Both the position numbers and the translations under genes were made by a program. This document shows, piece after piece, positions 8,524 to 15,665 of a stretch of 38,310 nt of DNA. How positions within the stretch are numbered: position 1 is the first letter of the stretch; each line of letters opens with the position of its first letter. The DNA is taken from positions 1 to 38,310 of the forward strand of contig NZ_JAAGLN010000047.1 of NCBI RefSeq assembly GCF_010548145.1, written 5' to 3'. Under the pieces are notes generated by a model that did not search any database, had not been told where the DNA came from, and was given only the letters and a program-made list of their open reading frames with translations. The DNA is from Streptomyces sp. SID10853 (GTDB lineage Bacteria > Actinomycetota > Actinomycetes > Streptomycetales > Streptomycetaceae).

Positions 8524-8838
8524 ATGCACGAAAAGCAGCCGGGATTGGTCATGCGACTCAAGGCCAAGCCCGGAAAGGCGGACGAACTGTTCCAGCTGTG
8601 CCACGTGATGCACTTCAACGGCGACCCGGACGGGCCCGTCGACTGGGTGCTCAGCCGCTCGGACGAAGACCCGGACATCATGTGGGCCTTCGAGTTCTAC
8701 CGGGACGACGAGTCGATGAACCGCCACTACACGAACCCCGAACTGGACGCCGGGCATCAGCGGGTCATGGACCTTCTCGCCGAGGGCGTCGAAGAGTGGG
8801 GCGTGCGGGTGCCGGTCCACATCGTCACCTCCAGCTGA
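8524..8838 (+). CDS. antibiotic biosynthesis monooxygenase (ABM) family protein
   Basis: A 104-aa protein with the dimeric alpha+beta-barrel ABM pattern: strand GLVMRLKAKPGKADELFQL, then VDWVLSRSDEDPDIMWAFEF and the YRDDESMNRHYTNPELDAGH block. Family members are cofactor-free quinol or anthrone-type monooxygenases, or heme/aromatic-binding proteins, so a quinol-oxidising role is plausible but unproven. An AGGAG site lies nine bases before the ATG. It follows the SGNH hydrolase by 53 bases and precedes the methyltransferase by 159 bases. Confidence 0.82.
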   Translation: MHEKQPGLVMRLKAKPGKADELFQLCHVMHFNGDPDGPVDWVLSRSDEDPDIMWAFEFYRDDESMNRHYTNPELDAGHQRVMDLLAEGVEEWGVRVPVHIVTSS

Positions 8839-8997
8839 GCAGGTCGGCGATCCTGCGTTGCCTCCGGGGCAGGTGAGTCACCTCGCCGGGCCGGACGGCA
8901 GGGTTGAGAGCCCTGGCCGCCGGCGGGCCCGGCGCCGACCGCGACAGGATCACCGAGATCCACGGATCGTGAACGTAACGAGAAAGGCCATCAGGGC

Positions 8998-9822
8998 ATG
9001 CAGCAGGAAAATCCCACTCTGACCATGATCCGAGAGTTCGTAGCACTCGGCCGCGCGGAATTCGAGCGCCCGCGCTCGCCGTCGGGCGACGGCCACGGCC
9101 AGCGGAAGCTGACAGAAGGCATGACGGCAGCAGGTCCGGACGGCGAGCCCGTCAAGATGAGCGAGCCGCTGCTTCAGCTTCTGGCGCCCCGAGCGCCCTA
9201 CTTCGACCTGCTGGTCGAGGGCGCCCTGGAATCCGGTGTCACGCAGATCGTCAACGTCGGCGCGGGCTATGACGACCGGGCGCTGCGCTTCCGCTCGCCC
9301 GACGTGCACTTCTACGAGATCGATCTTCCTCACGTCATCGCAGACAAGAAGCGACGACTGGACGCATCCGGCCTGGACACCCGCGGGATCACGCTCATCG
9401 AAGCCGATCTGGCGACAGACGGTGCGGGTGACCTGCTGGCCGCGGCCGGGCATGACCGCCGGGAGCGCTCCCTGTTCCTGCTGGAACACATCGTTCTGTT
9501 CCTGGAGAACAGTGCCGTCGACTGTCTTGCCAGGTCACTGGCCGGTCGAGCGGCCCCCGGCAGCACGCTGGCCCTGACCGCTGAAGCCCATCCGCAGGGC
9601 CTCGACTCGGCGCAGGTGCTCGCAACAACGGATCAGGTCATGTTCGGCGGGACCAGCCCCCTGCGCACCATCCTGAGCCGCGACACCTGGCTCGCCGTGC
9701 TGAAGAACGCCGGCTGGACCGTTCTCGACCCCGGCCACGTCACCGCCGTCGACCACTTCCAGGTCCCCCTGGACGGCAGCGCGGCTCAGATCCAGACCCA
9801 GTTCCTGACCGCTACGGCATAG
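8998..9822 (+). CDS. class I SAM-dependent methyltransferase, LCM (leucine carboxyl methyltransferase-like) family
   Basis: A 274-aa member of the COG3315/LCM family of O-methyltransferases often linked to polyketide-like small molecules. SAM motif I is NVGAGYDDRALRF (residues 86-98), followed by the acidic strand FYEIDLPHVIADKKR (105-119). The LFLLEHIVLFLEN block corresponds to motif IV. The usual YE(G/H)(V/L) of the family is LEH here. The substrate is unknown; an acidic or phenolic product of the neighbouring ABM or hydrolase genes is possible. The upstream gap contains a perfect 13-bp palindrome, AGGTGAGTCACCT, at 8871-8883. Confidence 0.85.
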   Translation: MQQENPTLTMIREFVALGRAEFERPRSPSGDGHGQRKLTEGMTAAGPDGEPVKMSEPLLQLLAPRAPYFDLLVEGALESGVTQIVNVGAGYDDRALRFRSPDVHFYEIDLPHVIADKKRRLDASGLDTRGITLIEADLATDGAGDLLAAAGHDRRERSLFLLEHIVLFLENSAVDCLARSLAGRAAPGSTLALTAEAHPQGLDSAQVLATTDQVMFGGTSPLRTILSRDTWLAVLKNAGWTVLDPGHVTAVDHFQVPLDGSAAQIQTQFLTATA

Positions 9823-9867
9823 AGACGGTACCCACTGGAAGGCGATCGCCGGCTACCGCTTCTGATT

Positions 9868-9896
9868 TTGACTGTTAGAGTCCTAATTATTAGACT
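9868..9896 (+). promoter_or_regulatory. marR promoter with overlapping MarR-type box; transcript probably leaderless
   Basis: TTGACT (9868-9873) and TAGACT (9891-9896) are separated by 17 bases, a good vegetative promoter. The expected start of transcription, six to seven bases after the -10, coincides with the ATG at 9904, and there is no ribosome site. The spacer carries CTAATTATTAG (9883-9893), nearly palindromic and shared with the element upstream of the hydrolase at 7216, consistent with autoregulation. Confidence 0.65.
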
Positions 9897-9903
9897 GGGT
9901 GCC

Positions 9904-10362
9904 ATGGACGAACCGCGGGGTGTATCGAATCGCGCGTTGCACAGCACCTTCGAGATGATGCGCTGGATCGTGTGGGTCCAGCGCAAGGGGAGCGAGGAGT
10001 GGTTCCGGGAGCGCGACCTCAGTTCCGAGCAAGCCTTCGTACTCGGATACCTGATCCAGAACCCCGGCTCGATCCAGCGTGACATCGCACGAGTGAGCCG
10101 CACGAGCGCCGCCAGTGTCTCGTCCCTGTTGAAGGGCATGGAAAGACGCGGCTTGATCGAACGTCGCATGGAAGAGGGTGACGACCGCAGCAAGCGGGTC
10201 TTCGTGACGTCGCACGCCAGAGAGGTCATCGACGGCCTCGAACTGGTCATGACCGAGGTGGAGCATGGCATTCTTGCGCCGCTGGACGCCGCTGAACGCG
10301 CGTCTTTGCACGCTCTGCTCACCAAGGTCACCGCTGAACTCAGCGAACCCACGCTCCCGTGA
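9904..10362 (+). CDS. MarR-family transcriptional regulator
   Basis: A 152-aa winged-helix MarR protein. Helix LSSEQAFVLGYLIQNPGSIQ is followed by the recognition region RDIARVSRTSAASVSSLLKG and then GLIERRMEEGDDRSKRVFVT, which contains the D-R-S-K-R wing. The ATG at 9904 is preferred because the promoter places the transcript start there; an upstream in-frame start at 9868 would lie inside the promoter. It probably represses itself and the upstream hydrolase/ABM/methyltransferase genes through the shared CTAAyTATTA box. Confidence 0.9.
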   Translation: MDEPRGVSNRALHSTFEMMRWIVWVQRKGSEEWFRERDLSSEQAFVLGYLIQNPGSIQRDIARVSRTSAASVSSLLKGMERRGLIERRMEEGDDRSKRVFVTSHAREVIDGLELVMTEVEHGILAPLDAAERASLHALLTKVTAELSEPTLP

Positions 10363-10453
10363 CCCGCGCCTGCTCTCATTGATCGCTGTAGATCCCGTCG
10401 GCTTCCCCTTTCGCGAGCCGGCCTTGACCGTCCGGACACGTCAGGACCCCGTG

Positions 10454-10786
10454 ATGAACGAGCAGCGCAGACTCGACAACAAGGTCACGGTCATCGGCAG
10501 CGGCGGCATCGGATTCGCCGCGGCCCGCCTCCTCCACCAGCACGGTGCCCAACTGGTCCTGGCGGCGCAGGACGAAGCCAAGCTCGGCGCTGCGGCCGAG
10601 TTGCTCGGTGGCCCCGTGCGTCTGGTGGCCTGCGACCTGTCCACGTCCACCGCGTCGACCGTTTGATCGACGCCGTGGAAGACCACTTCGGGTTCATCGA
10701 TCTGTACCTGGCCGGTCCCGATTCGGCCTACACCACCGGTTCCGAGTTCCGACCTTCCCGTCGACGGCGGCCTCGCCCGGCTCTGA
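10454..10786 (+). pseudogene. short-chain dehydrogenase/reductase (SDR) remnant
   Basis: ATG 10454 (AGGA upstream) begins an SDR: NKVTVIGSGGIGFAAARLLH is the Rossmann glycine motif and RLVACDLS the D-containing strand. The frame stops at 10666, but RLIDAVEDHFGFIDLYLAGP continues in another frame (about 10660-10745), showing a frameshift near 10655. Immediately after, at 10751-10786, the first frame again reads DLPVDGGLARL-stop, the typical SDR C-terminus. The whole centre, including the catalytic Tyr-x-x-x-Lys, has been deleted. It cannot encode an active enzyme. Confidence 0.78.
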
Positions 10787-11010
10787 GGCGCAGCGTTCCG
10801 ACCCCGGGGTCCGGCGAGTCCTCGCCACGACCGAACGAACGGGCGTGCTTCACCCGGCGCCTCTTCCAGCTCACGCGATACGGACGTTCACGATGCCCCC
10901 ATGCTCAACACTGAGCGCGAGGCCGGAGGCTGTCATGGGAGTGCCCCTGATCGCCGGCATCGGCGTGGCCGGCAGAACATGTCCGCTTGAAACAGCAGCA
11001 AGGTTGATGA

Positions 11011-11667
11011 TCAAGCTTGGCTGAGGCTGGTGTGCCGCCTGTCGGGAGTGAGGAGGTAGGCGACCGCCATGTCGCCGAGTTCCTCCGCGTACCGTCGCTG
11101 GGCTGTCTCGCCGGTGGCCGGGTCGGGGCGTACGGAGTTGTGGAAGCAGGCGCCGAGCAGGGCGCGGGCCGCGATGTCGAGGGCGCGCTGAGGGTCGGAG
11201 CGGCGAATCTGGTCGGCGTAGGGGGCCGCCGCCTCGAGCAGGAGCCGGTGGACCTCGGTGATGGTGCGGAAGCCGCGGTCCGTAGGCTTGGCGCCTCGTG
11301 CGCGCAGTAGCTCGGGGAAGAGATTGCTGCTGTCGGCGAAGGACTGCAGCAGCGCCTGCGCGTAGGCCTCCATGACGCCGGGCAGTGACGGCTCGGCCAT
11401 ACGGAGCTGGTCGGCGACGTACTCCTCACGCCGGTCCAGCATGCGCTCGGTGAGCGCGTTGATCAGCTGCTCCTTGTCCTCGAAGCGACGGTAGATCGTG
11501 CCGACCGAGACCCCGGCGCGCTCCGCGACGCCGGTCATCGTCATGTCCTCCAGGCCGGCGGAGGAGGCGATTTCCTCAGCCGCGCGCAGAACGCGGGCCA
11601 GGGTCGCGGCGCTGCGCGCCTGCTGCGGCTCCTTGTACGGCGCAGGACGGTCGTGCTGGTCAGTCAT
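11011..11667 (-). CDS. TetR-family transcriptional regulator
   Basis: A 218-aa TetR protein (221 aa if ATG 11676 is used; neither has a strong ribosome site). The DNA-binding domain includes LARVLRAAEEIASSAGLEDM, then TMTGVAERAGVSVGTIYRRF and EDKEQLINAL (about residues 20-75). The C-terminal part is an ordinary actinobacterial ligand domain. It is divergent from an unrecognised 232-aa gene and the gap contains a perfect 20-bp palindrome, so it most likely represses that gene and itself. Confidence 0.9.
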   Translation of the reverse strand: MTDQHDRPAPYKEPQQARSAATLARVLRAAEEIASSAGLEDMTMTGVAERAGVSVGTIYRRFEDKEQLINALTERMLDRREEYVADQLRMAEPSLPGVMEAYAQALLQSFADSSNLFPELLRARGAKPTDRGFRTITEVHRLLLEAAAPYADQIRRSDPQRALDIAARALLGACFHNSVRPDPATGETAQRRYAEELGDMAVAYLLTPDRRHTSLSQA

Positions 11668-11706
11668 GTCTCGCATCGTATCTGCGAGGGGTCTGTGTAG
11701 AAGCGG

Positions 11707-11767
11707 TTGACAAGGAGTGGGCCTCTCTGTCTAACCTCTTAATGCGAATGCGAATTTACATTCGCAT
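11707..11767 (+). promoter_or_regulatory. promoter and TetR operator for the 232-aa gene
   Basis: TTGACA at 11707-11712 is followed after 19 bases by TAACCT (11732-11737). Just downstream, at the expected transcript start, is the perfect inverted repeat ATGCGAAT-TTAC-ATTCGCAT (11748-11767). An extra half site ATGCGAAT at 11742-11749 gives a tandem ATGCGAATGCGAAT. A repressor bound here would block initiation. Confidence 0.72.
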
Positions 11768-11785
11768 CCTACTGGAGGTTCGACC

Positions 11786-12484
11786 ATGACCGACAAGCAG
11801 ACTTCCCCGGCTGTGTCCGTGACGCTCGAGTCGGGGCCCACCGGCTCCGGCAGCATCGACGACTTCGAGCTGTTCTACGCACGCCGCGCCTTGGACCGCT
11901 TCAGGGCGCGCCTGGGCCGACAGGGACTGCTCGATCTGCTGGCTGCGGACATCGAGGAGGGCAATGCCTTCCTGCGGGAGTGCGCGCGCACATCCGGCGG
12001 TGAGTTCAACGCCGGCACGACCGTGCTTCAGGCCCGCGGGATGACCTCGGCCGAGTTCCTCGCCTGGATGGACGCGGCATTCGCCGGCGACGACTCCCGC
12101 CCGCTCCTGGCGGCGCACCCCGAGCACTACGTGATGGGCACCGACGCCATCGGCGCCCGCGTGGTCGAGAACATCGGCCCCCACGTCTGCTCCTTCTACA
12201 TGGGTGGCTGGGGCACGGCCGCGATGGCCTGGGCCGACGACGCGGCCGAGCTCCTTCCCGAGGCGGAGTTCCCGCGGAAGATGTCGTCGAACCTCTTCCT
12301 GGAGGACGGCACCGTCGTCGGTCGGGCGCTGATCCAGTTCGGCGACACCGCCGAAGGGTTCACCGCGAACCTGACGGTCTATTTCCCCACGTCCTGCCCG
12401 AAGGACGTCCTGGATCACCACATGCGGCACTACGCCGTCGAATTCCGGAACTGGATCGTCGCCGCGGCCGAAGCCCGCGCCTGA
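11786..12484 (+). CDS. uncharacterised 232-aa protein under TetR control
   Basis: I do not recognise the family. The protein is soluble, without signal peptide or membrane segment. The N-terminal half is helical (FELFYARRALDRFRARLGRQ, GLLDLLAADIEEGNAFLREC). The centre has VMGTDAIGARVVENIGPHVC and a Gly/Trp-rich SFYMGGWGTAAMAWADDA. The C-terminal half has a beta-like NLFLEDGTVVGRALIQFGDT stretch, ending in a His-rich helix DHHMRHYAVEFRNWIVAAAE. A ribosome site GGAGG lies nine bases before the ATG. The divergent TetR gene and the operator suggest a response to a small molecule. Coding character is strong throughout. Confidence 0.75.
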   Translation: MTDKQTSPAVSVTLESGPTGSGSIDDFELFYARRALDRFRARLGRQGLLDLLAADIEEGNAFLRECARTSGGEFNAGTTVLQARGMTSAEFLAWMDAAFAGDDSRPLLAAHPEHYVMGTDAIGARVVENIGPHVCSFYMGGWGTAAMAWADDAAELLPEAEFPRKMSSNLFLEDGTVVGRALIQFGDTAEGFTANLTVYFPTSCPKDVLDHHMRHYAVEFRNWIVAAAEARA

Positions 12485-12853
12485 CGGTCCGTGGGTGAGG
12501 CCCGCTGCCGGCCTCGCGCCGCCGCCCGCCGCGTGCGACCGGCAGGGTTCGCCGTTCCCGGCCCGCGCGCCGCGGAACGCACCACCTGACCGACCCTCGG
12601 CATGCGCCGGTCGGCAGCGGGGTCGGAAACGGCCGACGCGGCGCGCGCCGAACTCGGCGCGGCATGAAAGCCCACGACTCCGCTGCCGAAAGGCGAGTGG
12701 AGGCTGGTCCTGGCGTCGTCGGCTCGGCCGCACAGGGGCTCCCCAGTGACTGATTCGACTGACTGAAGAGCAAAACGACCAGAGTGTCACGTGCGGGGAC
12801 TGCGACGTGGGGCCAGGTGCCCCGCGCGCCACGGCTCAAGGAAGAGAGTGGAC
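12485..12853. other. intergenic stretch before the acsA remnant
   Basis: I see no gene here. It is very GC-rich, with several short G/C palindromes that are not followed by T-runs, and a lower-GC part at about 12740-12800 that may be what remains of the acsA promoter. Confidence 0.45.
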
Positions 12854-13549
12854 ATGTCTGCAGTACGTGAGAGCGGAGCCGTTGACGGCTGTGCTGCGTT
12901 CGCCGGCTTGTTGCAGGAAGAGCGACGCTTCGCGCCGCCGGCTGACCTGGCCGCGAACGCCAACGTCACGGCGGAGGCGTACGAGCAGGCCACGGCTGAC
13001 CGGCTCGGTTTCTGGTCCGAGCAGGCCCGCCGCCTGACCTGGGCCACCGAGCCGGCCGAGACCCTCGACTGGTAGAACCCGCCGTTCGCGAAGTGGTTCG
13101 CCGACGGCAAGCTGAACGTCGCCTACAACTGCGTCGACCGCCACGTCGAGGCCGGGCACGGCGACCGGGTCGCCGTCTACCTGCCGGTGATCCCCGAGGC
13201 CGTCATCTCGATGCTGGCCTGCGCGCGCATCGGCGCCGCGCACTCGGTCGTCTTCGGCGGCTTCTCCGCCGACGCGATCGCCGAGCGCATCGAGGACGCC
13301 GACGCCAAGGTCGTCATCACCTCCGACGGCGGCTACCGCCGCGGCAAGCCCTCCGCCCTCAAGCCCGCCGTCGACGAGGCCCTCACCCGCGTATCGGTCG
13401 AGAAGGTCCTCGTCGTGCAGCGCACGAAGCAGGACGTGGAGTGGACCGAGGGCCGGGACGTCTGGTGGCACGAAGTCGTCGCCCGGCAGCCCGCCGAGCA
13501 CACCCCGCAGGCGTTCGACGCCGAGCACCCGCTCTTCATCCTCTGTTCG
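12854..13549 (+). pseudogene. acsA: acetyl-CoA synthetase (acsA) pseudogene
   Basis: ATG 12854 (GGAAGAG upstream) opens a typical Acs N-terminus: EERRFAPPADLAANANVTAE, DRLGFWSEQARRLTWATEP. A TAG at 13073-13075 interrupts it where a serine codon is expected in the DW-S-NPPF motif. The same frame continues ([20 protein letters not shown]). At 13160-13174 [10 protein letters not shown] runs straight into [11 protein letters not shown]; the ~40 residues normally between two GDRVA copies are missing. Sequence then follows Acs ([40 protein letters not shown]) as far as EHPLFIL and stops just before the TSGTTGKPKG AMP-binding motif. The enzyme is dead: amber codon, deletion and loss of about two thirds of the gene. 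Confidence 0.88.
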
Positions 13550-13598
13550 AGAAAGCCGCAGCAGGCTCCAGGAGGACGAGCGAGCGGAACCGGAGTCG

Positions 13599-14351
13599 CT
13601 ACTCGGCGCACGCGGCGGAGAGCGCATTGCGGGTGCGCACAGGTTCGAACTCCGGCGAGGCGATGGAGAGGACGACGAGCGCGGTTCGGGCCAGGTGGGT
13701 CGCCAGCGCACGAGAGGCTGCCTTCGCGTCACGTGCGTACACCGCCTCGGCGATGGTGTGGTGCTGCGAACTCGTGTCCGCCTGCCATTCGAGCGGATTC
13801 CACGAGACGAACGCCATGCGGTACCGAGTGGCGTGGTCCGACAGCAGCGCGAGTTCCCGTTCCACGCGCGGGCCGGACGGGTGTACCAGCGCGCGATGGA
13901 ACTTCTCGTGCGGGCACTCCCACTGTTCGACGTCGCCCGTGCGAGCTTTCTCGTCCATCTCCCGCAGCAACTCGTCGAGGTGCCGCAGATTGGCCTCGGT
14001 CATGCGCGGGACGGCGATCCCGATGGCCAGTGACTCCAGGCTGATGCGCATCGCGTACAGCTCGTCCAGGTCGTCGTCGCTGAACGCTGCCACGCGGGCT
14101 CGGTGCTGTGACTCCTGCTCGACGAAGCCTTCGCGTTGCAGAATCCTGAGGGCTTCACGCAGCGGGCCGCGGCTCACGCCGAGTTGGCGGGCCAGCTCGA
14201 CCTGGGACAGCGGGTCGCCGGCGCGCAGGTCACCGTGCATGATCGCGCGCCGGAGCGCGTAATGGGCCCTGCTCATCTCGTCGGGATGGGTCCGGCTCGC
14301 GTCGTCGGGGCGGGCGAACTTGTTCGCCGCCTCGGCTGACGGTGCTGTCAT
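13599..14351 (-). CDS. GntR-family regulator, FCD subfamily
   Basis: A 250-aa GntR/FadR-type protein. The winged helix is [20 protein letters not shown], then [20 protein letters not shown] and [12 protein letters not shown] (about residues 28-90). The C-terminal all-helical FCD domain has the usual metal/ligand histidines in [10 protein letters not shown] and in the [13 protein letters not shown] and ATHLAR helices. Start ATG 14351 was chosen because upstream codons have no similarity. It lies downstream of the catabolic operon on the same strand but after a 310-base gap with its own TGTTGACA box, so it probably has its own promoter and likely controls the island. Its 3' end abuts the truncated acsA. 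Confidence 0.9.
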   Translation of the reverse strand: MTAPSAEAANKFARPDDASRTHPDEMSRAHYALRRAIMHGDLRAGDPLSQVELARQLGVSRGPLREALRILQREGFVEQESQHRARVAAFSDDDLDELYAMRISLESLAIGIAVPRMTEANLRHLDELLREMDEKARTGDVEQWECPHEKFHRALVHPSGPRVERELALLSDHATRYRMAFVSWNPLEWQADTSSQHHTIAEAVYARDAKAASRALATHLARTALVVLSIASPEFEPVRTRNALSAACAE

Positions 14352-14661
14352 CGGCTGCAGGCCTTTCACGCGTCTCCATGTGGCGTTCGGATGTTCTTCG
14401 GTACCCGCCGGACTGATGGTCAGCACCAAGGTAGCCGACGCTCGGCGCAAGCCTGCCGACATTTCGCGGCACGGCTGGACGGGATGGGCGCGACGACCCA
14501 TGGGCCGGACAGGGAGCACAAGCGGTGTGGGCCCTAGGCTCTGCGATCCGGTGGCAAGGTGTCAACATTACCGGTCCTCGATGCCGGAACGTGAGGAGGC
14601 CGGACTGCTCACTGGCTGTCCGGCCCGTCCCACCGCTCCTGGGTTCTCCAGAGCGCTATGT
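14352..14661. promoter_or_regulatory. control region of the GntR gene, with TGTTGACA box
   Basis: No gene is seen in this 310-base gap. On the minus strand AATGTTGACACC (plus-strand 14558-14569) contains the palindromic TGT-TG-ACA core and a perfect -35 hexamer. The same AATGTTGACAC occurs in the promoter of the cupin-led operon (24123-24133). I find no clear -10 at the right distance, so the operator reading is stronger than the promoter reading. Confidence 0.55.
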
Positions 14662-15576
14662 CTACGAGGCCAGTGCCCCGGTCTGCTCGGACGGTGTCCT
14701 GCGGCCGCAGGACAGCGCGTCACGTCCGGACCGGTGATCGTTTCCCACCACCGTGTTGCGGACCGTGCCCAGCCGTTCCACCTCGACCTCGACGGTGTCT
14801 CCCGGTTGCAGCAGCCGGGGAGGCGTGCGGCTGTAGCCGACTCCCGCGGGGGTGCCGGTGGCGAGGAGGTCGCCGGGGCGCAGGGTCAGGGTGTGCGAGA
14901 TGAGGGACAGTGTGTCCCCGACCGCGTAGATCATCTGGTCGGTGGTGGCGTCCTGCATGGTCTCGCCGTTGACCCTGGTCCGTAGCCGCAGCCCCTGTTG
15001 CAGGTCGCCGGCCTCCGTGGCGGGCACGAGCGGGCCGAGCGGGCCTGACCGGTCCCCGTTCTTGCCGAGGATCCACTGGGAGGTCAGCTTCTGGGCTCGG
15101 CGTGAGGTCAGATCGTTGAACGCGGAGTAGCCGACGACACAGGACAGTGCCTCCTCGGGGGAGGCGTCGACGAGGGGTGCTCCGACCCAGGCGACGACCT
15201 CGCCCTCCCAGTCCAGACCCTCCTCGTTGGAGGGCACGGGGACTTCGGCCCCGTCCACGGTCAGTGACTGCGGCCATCGCGCGAACAGGGTGGGGTACGG
15301 CGGCAGCTCCTGGTCGCGGAAGCTGCCTTCGGCCGCGTGCGCGTGGTAGTTGAGGCCGATGCAGAAGACGCGCGCGCCAGGGAGGACGGGGGGAACCTGC
15401 TCGACCGATGCGACGGCGACCGTCGGCCCGGTGGGCGGCTGGGAGAGATGTCCCGCCGGGTCGGCCCAGAAGTCCGCGAGTGAGGCGATGACGGTGACCT
15501 CGTCGCCCTGTTCCGCCAGGGCCGCGACCTCCACGCCGAATTCGCCGTGCGCGCGCCTGACACCCACGATTCTCAT
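14662..15576 (-). CDS. fumarylacetoacetate hydrolase (FAH) family protein
   Basis: A 304-aa FAH-family enzyme. The family hydrolyses or decarboxylates C-C bonds in acylpyruvate-type products after aromatic ring cleavage. Motifs: FCIGLNYHAHAAE (residues 71-83), metal ligands E124 and E126 in LDWEGEV, D155 in AFNDLTSR, and the active-site loop TGTPAGVGYSR (240-250). All three acidic ligands and the loop are present, so an active enzyme is expected. Start ATG 15576 is preceded by GGAAAGGG. It is the last enzyme gene of the leftward operon, 89 bases after the DUF3500 gene, and probably acts late in the pathway. Confidence 0.9.
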   Translation of the reverse strand: MRIVGVRRAHGEFGVEVAALAEQGDEVTVIASLADFWADPAGHLSQPPTGPTVAVASVEQVPPVLPGARVFCIGLNYHAHAAEGSFRDQELPPYPTLFARWPQSLTVDGAEVPVPSNEEGLDWEGEVVAWVGAPLVDASPEEALSCVVGYSAFNDLTSRRAQKLTSQWILGKNGDRSGPLGPLVPATEAGDLQQGLRLRTRVNGETMQDATTDQMIYAVGDTLSLISHTLTLRPGDLLATGTPAGVGYSRTPPRLLQPGDTVEVEVERLGTVRNTVVGNDHRSGRDALSCGRRTPSEQTGALAS

Positions 15577-15665
15577 GAGATTCCCTTTCCGGTCTCCGCG
15601 GAGGGGCCCGCGGAGCTCTTCTTTCGTCGTTGCCGATGTACCGCAGGCGGCTGTGCCGCCCACGG

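Noticed and set aside
9841..9850. GGCGATCGCC palindrome after the methyltransferase as terminator
   Set aside because: Short stem with no loop and no T-run directly following.
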